Translations under genes and position numbers: made by a program
Shown here: piece after piece, positions 1 to 7,842 of the stretch
Layout: each line of letters opens with the position of its first letter
Numbering within the stretch: position 1 is the stretch's first letter
The notes under the pieces: model-generated
Databases searched by the model: none
Told to the model about the DNA's origin: nothing
What the model saw: only the letters and a program-made list of their open reading frames with translations
IMG/VR virus record: IMGVR_UViG_3300025104_000003
Coordinates: 1-35,172 of that record
Length of the DNA: 35,172 bases
Source: a virus
Reading direction: 5' to 3' (one strand)

Positions 1-782
1 CGCTTATACATCTCGGGGCGCTTGGCATTGATCTTGTCGATGAAACAAAAATAACCCTTGCCCGTAACCATCTTGAGCTTCATTGCCTTTTGGAAACGGC
101 GAATAGCGTCTGGTTCTTTTGCCTCTAGCGCATCCACAAATGAATTGGGAATAATCCATCCAACGTTCGCATCATCAGGTTCCGCCATGATGTAATCTGC
201 AAGCTCATCAAAGTCACCGTGGGTGATTTCAAGATAGCCGGCCCATGCGCCACGGCGAGCTGTCCCTTGAGCAACATCACGCATATCAGCAACGTGACCC
301 TTGAAAACAGGAACAACGCCAGAGGCCTTGCCGCCGACGCTGATCTTAGAACCTCTTGGACGAATGTTACCTAGATATGAGCTTGTACCGAAACCCATCT
401 TGGTTAGAATAGCAGTCTCTAGGCGATTTGAATAGAATCCATAGATGCTGTCATGAATGACTCCGCCTGAACATGAAACGGGTAGGCCCCGATTTGTACC
501 CATGTTCGCTAGAACTGGGGTTGAAGGGCTTAGCCAACCCTTCCAAAACAGGTCAAAGAATTTTTGCTCGGCCTCAGCCTCATATTTTGTACCTTTGAGG
601 TGCTTTGCCGCCGTCTTGGCAATACGTTCAAATTGACCCCTTACAGAACGACCTTCGGTTTGATATTCATACTTTTCTTTGAATAATTGGTATCCGCCCG
701 TACTATACCATGCAGGGACAAGACCTTTAGCTTGAAGTTCTTTTCGTTCTTCACTCAGTTTGTCATAAATGCTTGTGCTCAT
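1..782 (-). CDS. nrdA: Ribonucleotide reductase large (alpha) subunit, class I, partial (cut by window edge)
   Basis: Reduces ribonucleotides to deoxyribonucleotides with the beta subunit, feeding phage DNA synthesis. I translated the frame by hand; about 260 N-terminal residues are visible and the rest lies off the left edge. It begins MSTSIYDKLSEERKELQAKG and carries the alpha-subunit segment STPVLAN followed by PVSCSGG, whose Cys (about residue 104) matches the first redox-active cysteine, then GTSSYLGNIRPRGSKIS and RRGAWAGYLEI, typical of the catalytic barrel. The protein starts directly in the catalytic part, so no N-terminal ATP-cone is present, which suggests loss of dATP feedback inhibition. 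The start ATG overlaps the nrdB stop (ATGA), indicating translational coupling. Identification is firm; activity cannot be judged without the C-terminus. Confidence 0.93.
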   Translation of the reverse strand, partial: MSTSIYDKLSEERKELQAKGLVPAWYSTGGYQLFKEKYEYQTEGRSVRGQFERIAKTAAKHLKGTKYEAEAEQKFFDLFWKGWLSPSTPVLANMGTNRGLPVSCSGGVIHDSIYGFYSNRLETAILTKMGFGTSSYLGNIRPRGSKISVGGKASGVVPVFKGHVADMRDVAQGTARRGAWAGYLEITHGDFDELADYIMAEPDDANVGWIIPNSFVDALEAKEPDAIRRFQKAMKLKMVTGKGYFCFIDKINAKRPEMYK

Positions 783-1753
783 GCCGTAACCTCTTCTGCT
801 GATTTCCAGACGAATGCCGTTTCATCCCAATTTCTATGATATTGATTCCCCATACCACTGAAGAAATCGTTGAATGAATAATCATTTATGGCTTTATAGA
901 ACCATTCAGCAATTGGATTATATTTTACATCAAAGAGCTTCTTGAAGCCCAGCTGTTTCAGACATTCATTAATGCGCGACTCAACAAAATGAGTTAGCTG
1001 TTTTTCGGTGATTCCTTCAATCGTTCCCTTCTCAAAGATCATCTTGATGATTTCAACCTCATGCTCGTACAGCTTCTTGGCACCCTCGATGATCTTGGCT
1101 TCTACCTCTTCTAGTTGTTCCTTGGTGTAGTCTTTGGTCTTTTGTCTGAAGCACCACGCGCCCGCAACAGCATGTAGGTTTTCGTCACGTAAAGAGAAAT
1201 TGATACCACGGACAAGGTTCATTAGTTTGTTCTTGCCCTGAGACTGGAAGTGTTTTAGGAAAGCGAATGATGAATACAAGATCACGCCTTCAACCATAGA
1301 GAACATTGCCAGTGAAACGGCATCGTCCTTGTCATTGATGATTTGATCAATGTGCTCGATACGGGATTTTAGAATTTCATTGTCCTGATAAGATAGGTAG
1401 AATTCTGGAGTATCAATGTGTAATAGCTGATTAATCTTATTATAGAACGGAGCATGAACTGCCAACTCAAACATGGAAAAAACCGATGCCATACGATGGA
1501 ACTCCGCTCCATGAAACATTTTCTTGAATCTTCCACCCCAGTATTCGTCACCTGCATGGGTTTCGTACAACGAGAAAAGCTTTAGTGTAGAAATTACACC
1601 GTGCCTCTCAGATTCTGAAAAGTTTACCAAAACGTCTTGAATGTCCTTCTCAACCTTCACTTCATCAGGTAGCCAAAAAATCTTGAGTTGTTGATTTGCA
1701 AACTCAACTGGTTCCTTGTGTTCTTCTACTGGCAGCAAATGCTTCTTAAGCAT
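779..1753 (-). CDS. nrdB: Ribonucleotide reductase small (beta) subunit, class I
   Basis: The di-metal radical subunit that activates NrdA. The 324-residue length suits the family. Visible metal-site elements are YETHAGDEYWG (about residues 63-73), FELAVHAPFYNKI with the His and the Tyr four residues later in the place of the radical Tyr, and SLRDENLHA with Glu and His ligands near residue 190. In the second helix the Glu is four residues before the His (E-x3-H) rather than three as in E. coli NrdB, so this is a divergent beta subunit. The start has a good AAGGAG site five bases upstream. It lies upstream of and overlaps nrdA, so the order is nrdB-nrdA, with no intron in the gene. Confidence 0.95.
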   Translation of the reverse strand: MLKKHLLPVEEHKEPVEFANQQLKIFWLPDEVKVEKDIQDVLVNFSESERHGVISTLKLFSLYETHAGDEYWGGRFKKMFHGAEFHRMASVFSMFELAVHAPFYNKINQLLHIDTPEFYLSYQDNEILKSRIEHIDQIINDKDDAVSLAMFSMVEGVILYSSFAFLKHFQSQGKNKLMNLVRGINFSLRDENLHAVAGAWCFRQKTKDYTKEQLEEVEAKIIEGAKKLYEHEVEIIKMIFEKGTIEGITEKQLTHFVESRINECLKQLGFKKLFDVKYNPIAEWFYKAINDYSFNDFFSGMGNQYHRNWDETAFVWKSAEEVTA

Positions 1754-1761
1754 AAAAACTC

Positions 1762-1769
1762 CTTAAATA
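1762..1769 (+). promoter_or_regulatory. Possible T4-type late promoter (CTTAAATA)
   Basis: CTTAAATA matches 6 of 8 bases of the T4 late consensus TATAAATA and lies about 45 bases before the structural gene at 1812. This is the weakest of the six late-like sites in the window. Confidence 0.3.
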
Positions 1770-1811
1770 TAGTACAAATACATCAAATTCTCTCTAAGGA
1801 ACATCATATAT

Positions 1812-2339
1812 ATGGAACTGAATCAGCTAAACATCAACGGATTTGTCATGGAAGTGGCAAGAATCCCCGTGCTGAAATACGCCATCCAAGAGGTAACTTT
1901 CCCTGACATTTCATTGCCAGAAGTTAAACAACCTACGCCATTTCAGGCTATCAATCAAGTAGGCGACCACATCATCCATGAAGACCTATCTTTCACGTTC
2001 TTGGTTGATGAACAAATGAACAATTACAGAGCTATCTATCATTGGATGAGAGGGCTCGCTTTCCCTGAGAAGTTTGAGGAATTTGAACGCTTTGTCCGAG
2101 GCATTACAGGTGATGATAACATTGAAACCTTTGGTTCGTCTAGGCGTTTGAACCAGTTCTCAGACGTCACCATCACCATCTTGTCAAACCACAAAAATCC
2201 TATCTTCAAATATAGACTTCTTGACGCTTTTCCTGTATCATTGACGGGGTTTAGTGTAAGTGTTACCGAATCTGATACACAACCTATCACAGCAACTTGC
2301 TCTATGAAATTCACTGGCTTTGAAATTGAACCTGCATAA
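1812..2339 (+). CDS. T4-like tail-tube / baseplate tube-initiator type structural protein
   Basis: A 175-residue protein with a beta-rich pattern. The stretch IPVLKYAIQEVTFPDISLP, then QPTPFQAINQVGDHI, and DLSFTFLVDEQMNNYRAIYHWMRGL resembles virion proteins of T4-like phages in the tail tube / tube-initiator group (gp19, gp48, gp54 fold), from my memory of the family. That group builds or nucleates the inner tail tube. The start ATG has AAGGA about ten bases upstream. It sits just before uvsY; in T4 the uvsY neighbourhood also leads into baseplate genes. Which T4 gene it corresponds to cannot be decided here, but a structural role is likely. Confidence 0.55.
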   Translation: MELNQLNINGFVMEVARIPVLKYAIQEVTFPDISLPEVKQPTPFQAINQVGDHIIHEDLSFTFLVDEQMNNYRAIYHWMRGLAFPEKFEEFERFVRGITGDDNIETFGSSRRLNQFSDVTITILSNHKNPIFKYRLLDAFPVSLTGFSVSVTESDTQPITATCSMKFTGFEIEPA

Positions 2340-2351
2340 AAGGAGTTTGCT

Positions 2352-2780
2352 TTGAAGTTAGAAGATATTATGGATGAAGCAGAAAAGTATCTGCAGATTG
2401 ATGAAACAAATTTGGCGAAGGAGTCTCTTGAAACGCCCAAGATGTATGGCAAGCTCCTTCGTATAAGAACAAACGAATCGATGCTATTGCAGCGTTATCG
2501 TTTTCAATTAAAAAAGCTCTATCAAGACAAACGTGATTATTACCTTGGTCGAGCCGATCCTGAAGTCTATAAAGCAAAACCGTTCGATCTCAAGATTCTG
2601 AAATCTGAGGTTGATTCGTACATTGAAGCTGATGATGAAATTCAGGATTTGACCTTGAAGATTGAAGTGCAAACTGAAAAATTGAATTATCTAGATAATG
2701 CTTTGAAGCAGGTTGCTAATCGAGGTTTCACTATTAGAAATGCCTTGGATTTCCAGAAGATGATGAATGGGGGCTATTGA
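2352..2780 (+). CDS. uvsY: Recombination mediator UvsY
   Basis: UvsY loads the UvsX recombinase onto gp32-coated single-stranded DNA. The 142-residue protein starts with TTG (MKLEDIMDEAEKYLQIDETN) preceded by AGGAG at a good distance, and its first residues parallel T4 UvsY (MRLEDLQEELKKDVFIDSTK). Other shared features are the basic RDYYLGRADPE segment (T4 RLDYYSGRGDGD) and a C-terminus GFTIRNALDFQKM like T4 GFAIKHIQDMRAF. Length is close to T4's 137. It is followed two bases later by a small gene and then uvsW, so the recombination genes are clustered as in T4. Confidence 0.88.
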   Translation: MKLEDIMDEAEKYLQIDETNLAKESLETPKMYGKLLRIRTNESMLLQRYRFQLKKLYQDKRDYYLGRADPEVYKAKPFDLKILKSEVDSYIEADDEIQDLTLKIEVQTEKLNYLDNALKQVANRGFTIRNALDFQKMMNGGY

Positions 2781-2781
2781 T

Positions 2782-3000
2782 ATGGCTAGTATAAATAGAA
2801 ACAAAGTTGGAAAATTTAAGATTCAGGATATAGTGATTGAAACCCAACCTGAGATCGTTCTTGACGTTATGTCTCGAGTAATTGTGCTTAATGCAAAGTA
2901 TCTCGAAATTGAAGGCGCTTATGAATATTATGGATATAGTGAAATGTTTGACGAGATCGCCAGGGGGGTGAAATTGTGCCCGAGTATGAATTCATCATAA
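2782..3000 (+). CDS. Small conserved protein between uvsY and uvsW
   Basis: A 72-residue protein that I do not recognise. ATG at 2782 follows the uvsY stop by one base, so translation is probably coupled. The sequence has a short basic N-terminus, a central hydrophobic/acidic helix region (DVMSRVIVLNAKYLEIEGAY) and several Tyr. No Cys pairs or membrane segment are apparent. T4 also has small genes around uvsY, but I cannot claim homology. Its position suggests co-expression with recombination genes. Confidence 0.6.
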   Translation: MASINRNKVGKFKIQDIVIETQPEIVLDVMSRVIVLNAKYLEIEGAYEYYGYSEMFDEIARGVKLCPSMNSS

Positions 3001-3053
3001 CTAGGCACCCTAGATTGGGATTTTACTTGACAGATGTTCGACGTAGAAATTAG
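2976..3053 (+). CDS. Possible 25-codon ORF overlapping both neighbours
   Basis: GTG at 2976 opens a 25-codon frame (VPEYEFIITRHPRLGFYLTD...) that overlaps the end of the preceding gene and the first 20 bases of uvsW. A strong purine-rich site (AGGGGGG) lies 7-8 bases before the GTG. It could be a leader peptide coupling translation to uvsW, whose own ribosome site is poor. It may equally be chance. Confidence 0.2.
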   Translation: MPEYEFIITRHPRLGFYLTDVRRRN

Positions 3054-4533
3054 AAAAGTAAATAATGTATTCATTCAAGTCATTGCCGATGCGAGTATTC
3101 GTATGGGCATGTCTGAACACTTCGCTCGTTATGTCAAAGGGTATCAATTCCAACCCAAATACAAGGCCAGGATTTGGGACGGCAAAATCCGTTTCTTCCA
3201 ATATCAAAACGGCTTCATCTATTGCGGTTTGATTAAGGACGTCCTCGAATATTGCAAAGAGAACGGTCTTAAGGTTAAAGTTGATGATGAAGTCAAAAGC
3301 CTATTCTATTTCAAGAACAATTGTTCTGAATACATTGACAGGCTTGAATTGTCGGCCCACGGAAACAAAATCGAATTCCGTGACTATCAGAAAAAGGCTA
3401 TTGTGGCCGCAATCTCCCAAAAGCGAAAGCTAATCCAATCACCTACCAGTTCAGGTAAATCGTCTATCATCTACGGCATCACAAGATATCTGCTTGATAA
3501 CGTTTTTGAGCATGAGCGTATCCTAATTGTTGTGCCTACTATTGGCTTGGTGACACAGCTCAAATCCGATTTCAAAGATTACTCTACGCTGAACGGATGG
3601 GACGTAGATGAATATGTCAGCACGTCCACTGAAAGACACAGCAACAGAAACAAACGTGTTCTGATTACAACATGGCAATCAATCTACAAGAACGACCCTG
3701 AATGGTTCTTGCCGTTCCGTGCCTTGATTGTGGATGAGGTGCATCAAGCGACTGCAAACAGCTTGGTTGGCATTGGCAAGAAATGTGATGCCGAATTCCG
3801 AATTGGTTTGTCTGGCTCAATCAACGATGAAGACGAAACCTCAGAGATGACCTTGAGGGGTCTGTTCGGATTCAAAATGGTTACGACAACCACCAAGCAA
3901 TTGATGGAAGATGGAACCATCGCTAAGCTTAAGGTGAATTGTGTTCATATCAAATATGACACAACGGTTAGACTACCTAAAGATTATCAGAAAGAGATAG
4001 ACTGGCTTATCAAACAAAATGAGCGCAACAAATTTATCATAGAGCTTGCCAATAATCTAGATGGCAACGTTTTGATTCTGTTCAGCTTGGTCGAGAAGCA
4101 CGGCAAGGTCCTAAGAGAATTGGCTAAGAAATATGACAAGGAACTTTTCTTCGTCTACGGTGGAACAGATGCAGATCAACGTGAGAAAATTCGTCAGATC
4201 GCTGAAACCCACAAAGGATGTATTATCCTTGCATCATATCAGACTTTCTCAACGGGTGTCAACATCCGGAACATAAGACACATCGTTTTTGCTTCACCCA
4301 CAAAGTCTTTCTCTAGAGTGATCCAATCAATCGGTCGTGGTCTTCGCATCAGCGCAACAAAGACCGAATGTGATGTCTATGATCTGTTTGACGAAATCTA
4401 TGGATCATCAAAAGACCCTAATACATATAATTTTTCATTCAAGCATTTCATTGAGCGAGTGAAAATCTATATCAAAGAAGGTTTTGAGTACAAAATTGAT
4501 AAAGTTAACCTTGAGGTAACATTATGCAATTAG
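3034..4533 (+). CDS. uvsW: UvsW-type DNA/RNA helicase (superfamily 2)
   Basis: An ATP-dependent branch-migration and R-loop-unwinding helicase; in T4 it ends origin-dependent replication initiation and promotes recombination-dependent replication. The 499-residue length matches T4 UvsW (503). In order: an N-terminal domain containing GYQFQPKYKARIWDGKIRF, like T4's substrate-recognition domain; Q-motif region FRDYQKKAI; Walker A SPTSSGKS (about 136-143); DEVH box LIVDEVHQA (about 232-240); motif III GLSGSI; and motif VI QSIGRGLRIS. It stops with TAG, one of few TAG stops in the window, and the next gene starts inside its last codons. Confidence 0.93.
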   Translation: MFDVEIRKVNNVFIQVIADASIRMGMSEHFARYVKGYQFQPKYKARIWDGKIRFFQYQNGFIYCGLIKDVLEYCKENGLKVKVDDEVKSLFYFKNNCSEYIDRLELSAHGNKIEFRDYQKKAIVAAISQKRKLIQSPTSSGKSSIIYGITRYLLDNVFEHERILIVVPTIGLVTQLKSDFKDYSTLNGWDVDEYVSTSTERHSNRNKRVLITTWQSIYKNDPEWFLPFRALIVDEVHQATANSLVGIGKKCDAEFRIGLSGSINDEDETSEMTLRGLFGFKMVTTTTKQLMEDGTIAKLKVNCVHIKYDTTVRLPKDYQKEIDWLIKQNERNKFIIELANNLDGNVLILFSLVEKHGKVLRELAKKYDKELFFVYGGTDADQREKIRQIAETHKGCIILASYQTFSTGVNIRNIRHIVFASPTKSFSRVIQSIGRGLRISATKTECDVYDLFDEIYGSSKDPNTYNFSFKHFIERVKIYIKEGFEYKIDKVNLEVTLCN

Positions 4534-4856
4534 ATGAGGATTTAATCATGCTTTTTAAGCTAATCACTGGTGAGTTAATCCTTGGTGTACTAGATCGTGA
4601 TTTGACCGAAGAGAATAAGAGCAGTGGGGTGTTGTATGTCAAATATCCTGTTGTAATAGGCGTGTCTCAAGATTTGATGTACCTAGCTAAATACAATCAA
4701 TTCTCGAAATTGAATCTCATCATGATAATGGAAAATAATGTCGTCTATGTGGACATACCAGATGACAGGATAACGACATTATACAAGAAAATGTTGGAAC
4801 CCAAGGTACAGCTATCGAAGATAGATGATGAAGGTGTAGAACATTCCGTTCATTAA
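4524..4856 (+). CDS. Small conserved phage protein, possibly Sm-like fold
   Basis: A 110-residue protein beginning inside uvsW's last codons, with GAGG six bases before ATG 4524. A second ATG at 4551 (MLFKLITGELILG) also has a GAGG site, and MxKLxTGExxxG is a common true start in T4-like phages, so the real start may be 4551. The pattern of TGELILGVLDRD, then YPVVIGVSQD and NNVVYVDIPDD, resembles small beta-barrel phage proteins that I associate loosely with the Lsm/Sm shape. Function is not known. Confidence 0.6.
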   Translation: MQLDEDLIMLFKLITGELILGVLDRDLTEENKSSGVLYVKYPVVIGVSQDLMYLAKYNQFSKLNLIMIMENNVVYVDIPDDRITTLYKKMLEPKVQLSKIDDEGVEHSVH

Positions 4857-4942
4857 TATATCACCCCCACCCCCATCCCCCATTGATAATCTGCTATAGT
4901 TTGAAAATTTTTCAATAAAATCAACAAGTTGCCTGAGATCGG

Positions 4943-4960
4943 AGCCTCTAGAAAGAGGCT
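4943..4960 (+). terminator. Stem-loop overlapping the -35 region of the next promoter
   Basis: AGCCTCT - AGAA - AGAGGCT forms a 7-bp stem followed by TCTCT. It lies between the uvsW operon and the polymerase-like gene and overlaps the -35 region TAGAAA, so one element may both end upstream transcripts and form part of the next promoter. Confidence 0.45.
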
Positions 4961-4977
4961 TCTCTCATCTGTATAAT
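4949..4977 (+). promoter_or_regulatory. Sigma70-like promoter, transcript nearly leaderless
   Basis: TAGAAA, 17-base spacer, perfect TATAAT (4972-4977). The ATG of the next gene is at 4986, only eight bases past the -10 box, so transcription would begin at or within a base or two of the start codon. Confidence 0.6.
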
Positions 4978-4985
4978 GGGCGCAT

Positions 4986-6104
4986 ATGAAAAGATTTGAC
5001 GATTGTCTCACCTTTAGCCACAGCAGACATCTTGAAGTCAAGCAAGAGCACATGTCTCGACTGTTTGCTGAATCGTGTCTTTCCAAAGGGTACTCCTCGA
5101 AATCGAAGATGGCTGCCCACCATTACATTGGCAGTCTAGTAGGTAACCTAGTTGAGGCATTGCTCTTACATCGGAACCTTGCAATCAAAATTTCTGAGAC
5201 TGATCCCACACCTAGCGTCAAGAACAAAATCTTGGAAGGCATGAAACGGCTTCAGATGATTGGCGAGGTGCGAAAGGGTTATTCTTTCAAAACGACAACC
5301 TTGGAGATTCCCAAAAGTGACTTGACTAAGATAGAACCTAACCACTCGATTCTGAACGTCTTTGACCCAACCCGTATTAAACCCAGTAAAGCGTGGTCTG
5401 TCATTGTAAGAAAGGGCAACGAAGAAATTCCGGAGAAATCTTTGGCAGAAGAACATTCCTTGTTGTATCGCTGCGCTTTGAAATTTCAGAAACAAGTGAA
5501 TGTGCCGATTCGTTCATTCAGACGAATCTTCAACGATGACCTAGAGTCGGGCGGGCGCGTATACAGCAACTACCAACAGATGAGCAAAGACATGCGCTCA
5601 TTGATTACAATCGGAGGGGAAAGGACTGTAGAGCTAGACTATCGCTACAATCAGATTCGAATGCTGTTTGCTTTGTCGGATGTTGAGGATGACGGCGATC
5701 CCTATTCGTGGTTTGATGAAGTGGACAGAAACACTGTCAAGAAAGCGATGAATACACTCATAAATTCGGAAAATCCAAAACGAGTGTTTTGCGACATGCG
5801 CTGGGATGCTCCTTTCAGATGGTCTTCTGAAAAAGCTGACCGATTCATTGCAGAAGCATACTCTCGTTATCCCATCCTTCAGAAGATGAAGGGTTCGGGT
5901 GTTGGTTTGAAGCTTCAGAAGATTGAGGGCGACATTTCGCTTGCAATCATGCGCCATGCACTGTATAATGACACGGTGGTGCTTCCGATCCACGACTCTT
6001 TTATTGTTCGAGAATCAGAGGCCGAGCATTTTAGATATATAATGGAAGAAACATGGAATCAAATCGTAGGGTATGTCAAAAAATCGGCAAAAATGCCGTT
6101 GTAA
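4986..6104 (+). CDS. Polymerase-like protein with polA/T7-RNAP-type motifs A, B and C
   Basis: A 372-residue protein of an uncharacterised family that I have seen in phages and mobile elements. The C-terminal half has, in order: GGRVYSNYQ and a basic segment MSKDMRSLI (about 189-208); ELDYRYNQIRMLFAL (216-230), like motif A with Asp218 and Arg225; DRNTVKKAMNTLIN (about 247-260), like motif B with Arg then Lys-Lys; and LPIHDSFIV (333-341), like motif C, where HDSF is the form used by T7-type RNA polymerase (PolA has HDE). The order and spacing suit the palm/fingers of the polA-T7 RNAP superfamily, but the protein is far smaller. The N-terminal 100 residues are helical and basic. No exonuclease motifs are seen. 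It could be a primase-polymerase, a terminal transferase or an inactive relative. Confidence 0.55.
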   Translation: MKRFDDCLTFSHSRHLEVKQEHMSRLFAESCLSKGYSSKSKMAAHHYIGSLVGNLVEALLLHRNLAIKISETDPTPSVKNKILEGMKRLQMIGEVRKGYSFKTTTLEIPKSDLTKIEPNHSILNVFDPTRIKPSKAWSVIVRKGNEEIPEKSLAEEHSLLYRCALKFQKQVNVPIRSFRRIFNDDLESGGRVYSNYQQMSKDMRSLITIGGERTVELDYRYNQIRMLFALSDVEDDGDPYSWFDEVDRNTVKKAMNTLINSENPKRVFCDMRWDAPFRWSSEKADRFIAEAYSRYPILQKMKGSGVGLKLQKIEGDISLAIMRHALYNDTVVLPIHDSFIVRESEAEHFRYIMEETWNQIVGYVKKSAKMPL

Positions 6105-6202
6105 CTTGTTGATTCTAAAGAGCTTTTTTGGTCGATTTTTCCAATTCTGACTTAAAAGTGATGGTTTTTAGTGTTCTTGATCAATGACACAGAGGTTCTT
6201 AA

Positions 6203-7090
6203 ATGAAGCAAATTTCCAGCATGTTTTTGCGTAACGTAACCTGCATTGACCACGCCTTCGTGAACAACAAGGGTTTTATCGAGGGTTGTTCTTATCATCA
6301 AGAAATAATCGTGACGGGTGAAGTTGATGAATATGAACAAGTTGTGGTTGACTTCTCAGCAGTTAAGAAGCAAATCAAGGCAATCATTGATGCCAAAGAA
6401 ACAGGCTTCGACCACAAGCTATGGATTATCAAGGGTTGGTCTGATTGTCAAGTAATTGACCTAGAGAACGGGTATGTTCGAGTTGTGACCCCGCACCACA
6501 TCTTGGTTGCACCTTGGAACGCACTCAAGATTGTAGAAGGATTTCACAAGTATCAGACGAATCCTTTTGATGCAGTTGAAACCCAAATGTCTAAAGAAGT
6601 TGAAGCTGGTCTTAATGAGGCGAACGGTGTTGATTGCATAAAGGTTCAAATCAAATTGACAAAGCAGGTCTTTGGAGAAGATGCAGTTAAGTTCACTTAC
6701 TTTCACGGTCTGAAGCATTCAAGCTCTTGGGGCTGCAACAACATCGCCCATGGTCATACCTCATTCGTTGAAGTGTATGATGACCTAGGACAGAGAATCA
6801 AGGAAGTCGAAAAAGTTATCGCTCATTACCTCGATGGCGCAATGTTGATTTTCAAGGAGAACCTTGAGACTCCCAACAAAATCTCCTATGAGACCCCTCG
6901 AGGCAAATTCAGTTTGTCATTCACCGAAGATGTCAAGACGATTGTCATGGAACAAGAAACCACAATCGAAAATATTGTGGAGCATGTCTGTGAGCGAATG
7001 AAACCTGTTCTTGACTTCTATGCGGTCTCTAAAGTATTCATTTCAGAGGGCCTACAAAAAGGAGCTCTTAAGCAAATTGTTCATAAATAA
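6203..7090 (+). CDS. Tandem QueD/PTPS-like (6-pyruvoyl-tetrahydropterin synthase fold) protein
   Basis: QueD makes 6-carboxytetrahydropterin on the route to preQ0 and 7-deazaguanines, which some phages put into DNA. The 295-residue protein looks like two related halves. The first has a His near residue 17, SYHQE near 31, then VVVDFSAVKKQIK and FDHKLWII, matching the family's GxVxDF...K and DHxxLN blocks. The second has YFHGLKHSSSWGCNNIAHGH (about residues 165-184), matching the Cys...HGH zinc/catalytic block, though with C-x4-HGH instead of C-x3-HGH. Single-domain QueD is about 120-150 residues, so this is double length with motifs shared unevenly between halves. Start ATG follows GAGG by seven bases. 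No other queuosine genes are in view, so the role is open. Confidence 0.5.
   Translation: MKQISSMFLRNVTCIDHAFVNNKGFIEGCSYHQEIIVTGEVDEYEQVVVDFSAVKKQIKAIIDAKETGFDHKLWIIKGWSDCQVIDLENGYVRVVTPHHILVAPWNALKIVEGFHKYQTNPFDAVETQMSKEVEAGLNEANGVDCIKVQIKLTKQVFGEDAVKFTYFHGLKHSSSWGCNNIAHGHTSFVEVYDDLGQRIKEVEKVIAHYLDGAMLIFKENLETPNKISYETPRGKFSLSFTEDVKTIVMEQETTIENIVEHVCERMKPVLDFYAVSKVFISEGLQKGALKQIVHK
7082..7089 (+). promoter_or_regulatory. T4-type late promoter candidate (CATAAATA)
   Basis: CATAAATA matches 7 of 8 bases of the T4 late promoter TATAAATA. It overlaps the stop of the QueD-like gene and lies about 65 bases before the membrane-protein/fibre operon. Confidence 0.45.
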
Positions 7091-7155
7091 TATTATTAGA
7101 ATACCTATCAAGAAAGAGCAGGAAAAACATGTAGAAAGGAAGCCCATTAAATAAA

Positions 7156-7545
7156 ATGAAAAGGATTATTGATATCCTAACTGACAATCTAACAGTAGTT
7201 AGATTCTTTATGGCCATTTTGTCGGCTATATGGGCAATAGGATTTTTCATAGTTGATGTTGATAGCACCAACTATAAGCAAATCATCAGTTTGGCTGATA
7301 AGAAAATCTGGGGTTTCATATTTCTAATCCTTGTCATCTCTTTAATCATGACCGTGGTTTATGATTTACCCGTTCATTTGAAGAGATTTTTGAATGTCTT
7401 TGGTATTTGGGTTTGGTTTTATGTTTTCTTGAGTTTCACATTCTACGACACCTCTCCTGCGGAGCCGACAGAATGGATGTTAGTTATGCCTGTGATTTTA
7501 GAGTTTTTGCTACTAACCGAAAGAGTTTCAGAGAATAAAAAATGA
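7156..7545 (+). CDS. Multi-pass membrane protein, unknown
   Basis: A 129-residue inner-membrane protein with about four hydrophobic segments (roughly residues 15-34, 52-68, 78-97 and 106-122) and a basic N-terminus. I do not recognise the family. Its stop overlaps the next gene's start (ATGA), and it opens the operon that leads into tail-fibre genes, so a holin-like or envelope role is possible but unproven. The ribosome site is weak: AAGGA lies about 15 bases upstream. Confidence 0.65.
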   Translation: MKRIIDILTDNLTVVRFFMAILSAIWAIGFFIVDVDSTNYKQIISLADKKIWGFIFLILVISLIMTVVYDLPVHLKRFLNVFGIWVWFYVFLSFTFYDTSPAEPTEWMLVMPVILEFLLLTERVSENKK

Positions 7546-7838
7546 ACACAGCAATTTGGCAAATGGCAAGTGGGATTACTTTGTTCTTCATAATCCTTTC
7601 TGTTATTTTACAATACCTAGCAAATAGATCATCCCATCAAGACGCAGGAAAGATGGATGATTTAATTTCACAAAACAAGAAGCTTTTTGACATTATTTTA
7701 GATTTGCATACTCTGATTTCCAATCTAAATAAAGATTTAGAAAGATTGACTAGAGAGAACGAAATTCTGAAACAAGAAGTTAGAGCCTTGCATGATAGGG
7801 TAAATAATTTGCAGATTCAAATGACACCCAAGGAATAA
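7542..7838 (+). CDS. Single-pass membrane protein with long coiled coil
   Basis: A 98-residue protein: N-terminal membrane segment (about residues 8-26, N-out/C-in or the reverse not decidable), then a long heptad-rich helix from about 40 to 95 (ISNLKDLERLTRENEIL type repeats). The architecture resembles an inner-membrane spanin or a membrane-anchored tether. It overlaps the upstream membrane protein by the ATGA arrangement, so the two are probably made together and may form a complex. No lysozyme is adjacent, so a lysis role is only a guess. Confidence 0.65.
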   Translation: MNTAIWQMASGITLFFIILSVILQYLANRSSHQDAGKMDDLISQNKKLFDIILDLHTLISNLNKDLERLTRENEILKQEVRALHDRVNNLQIQMTPKE

Positions 7839-7842
7839 GACA

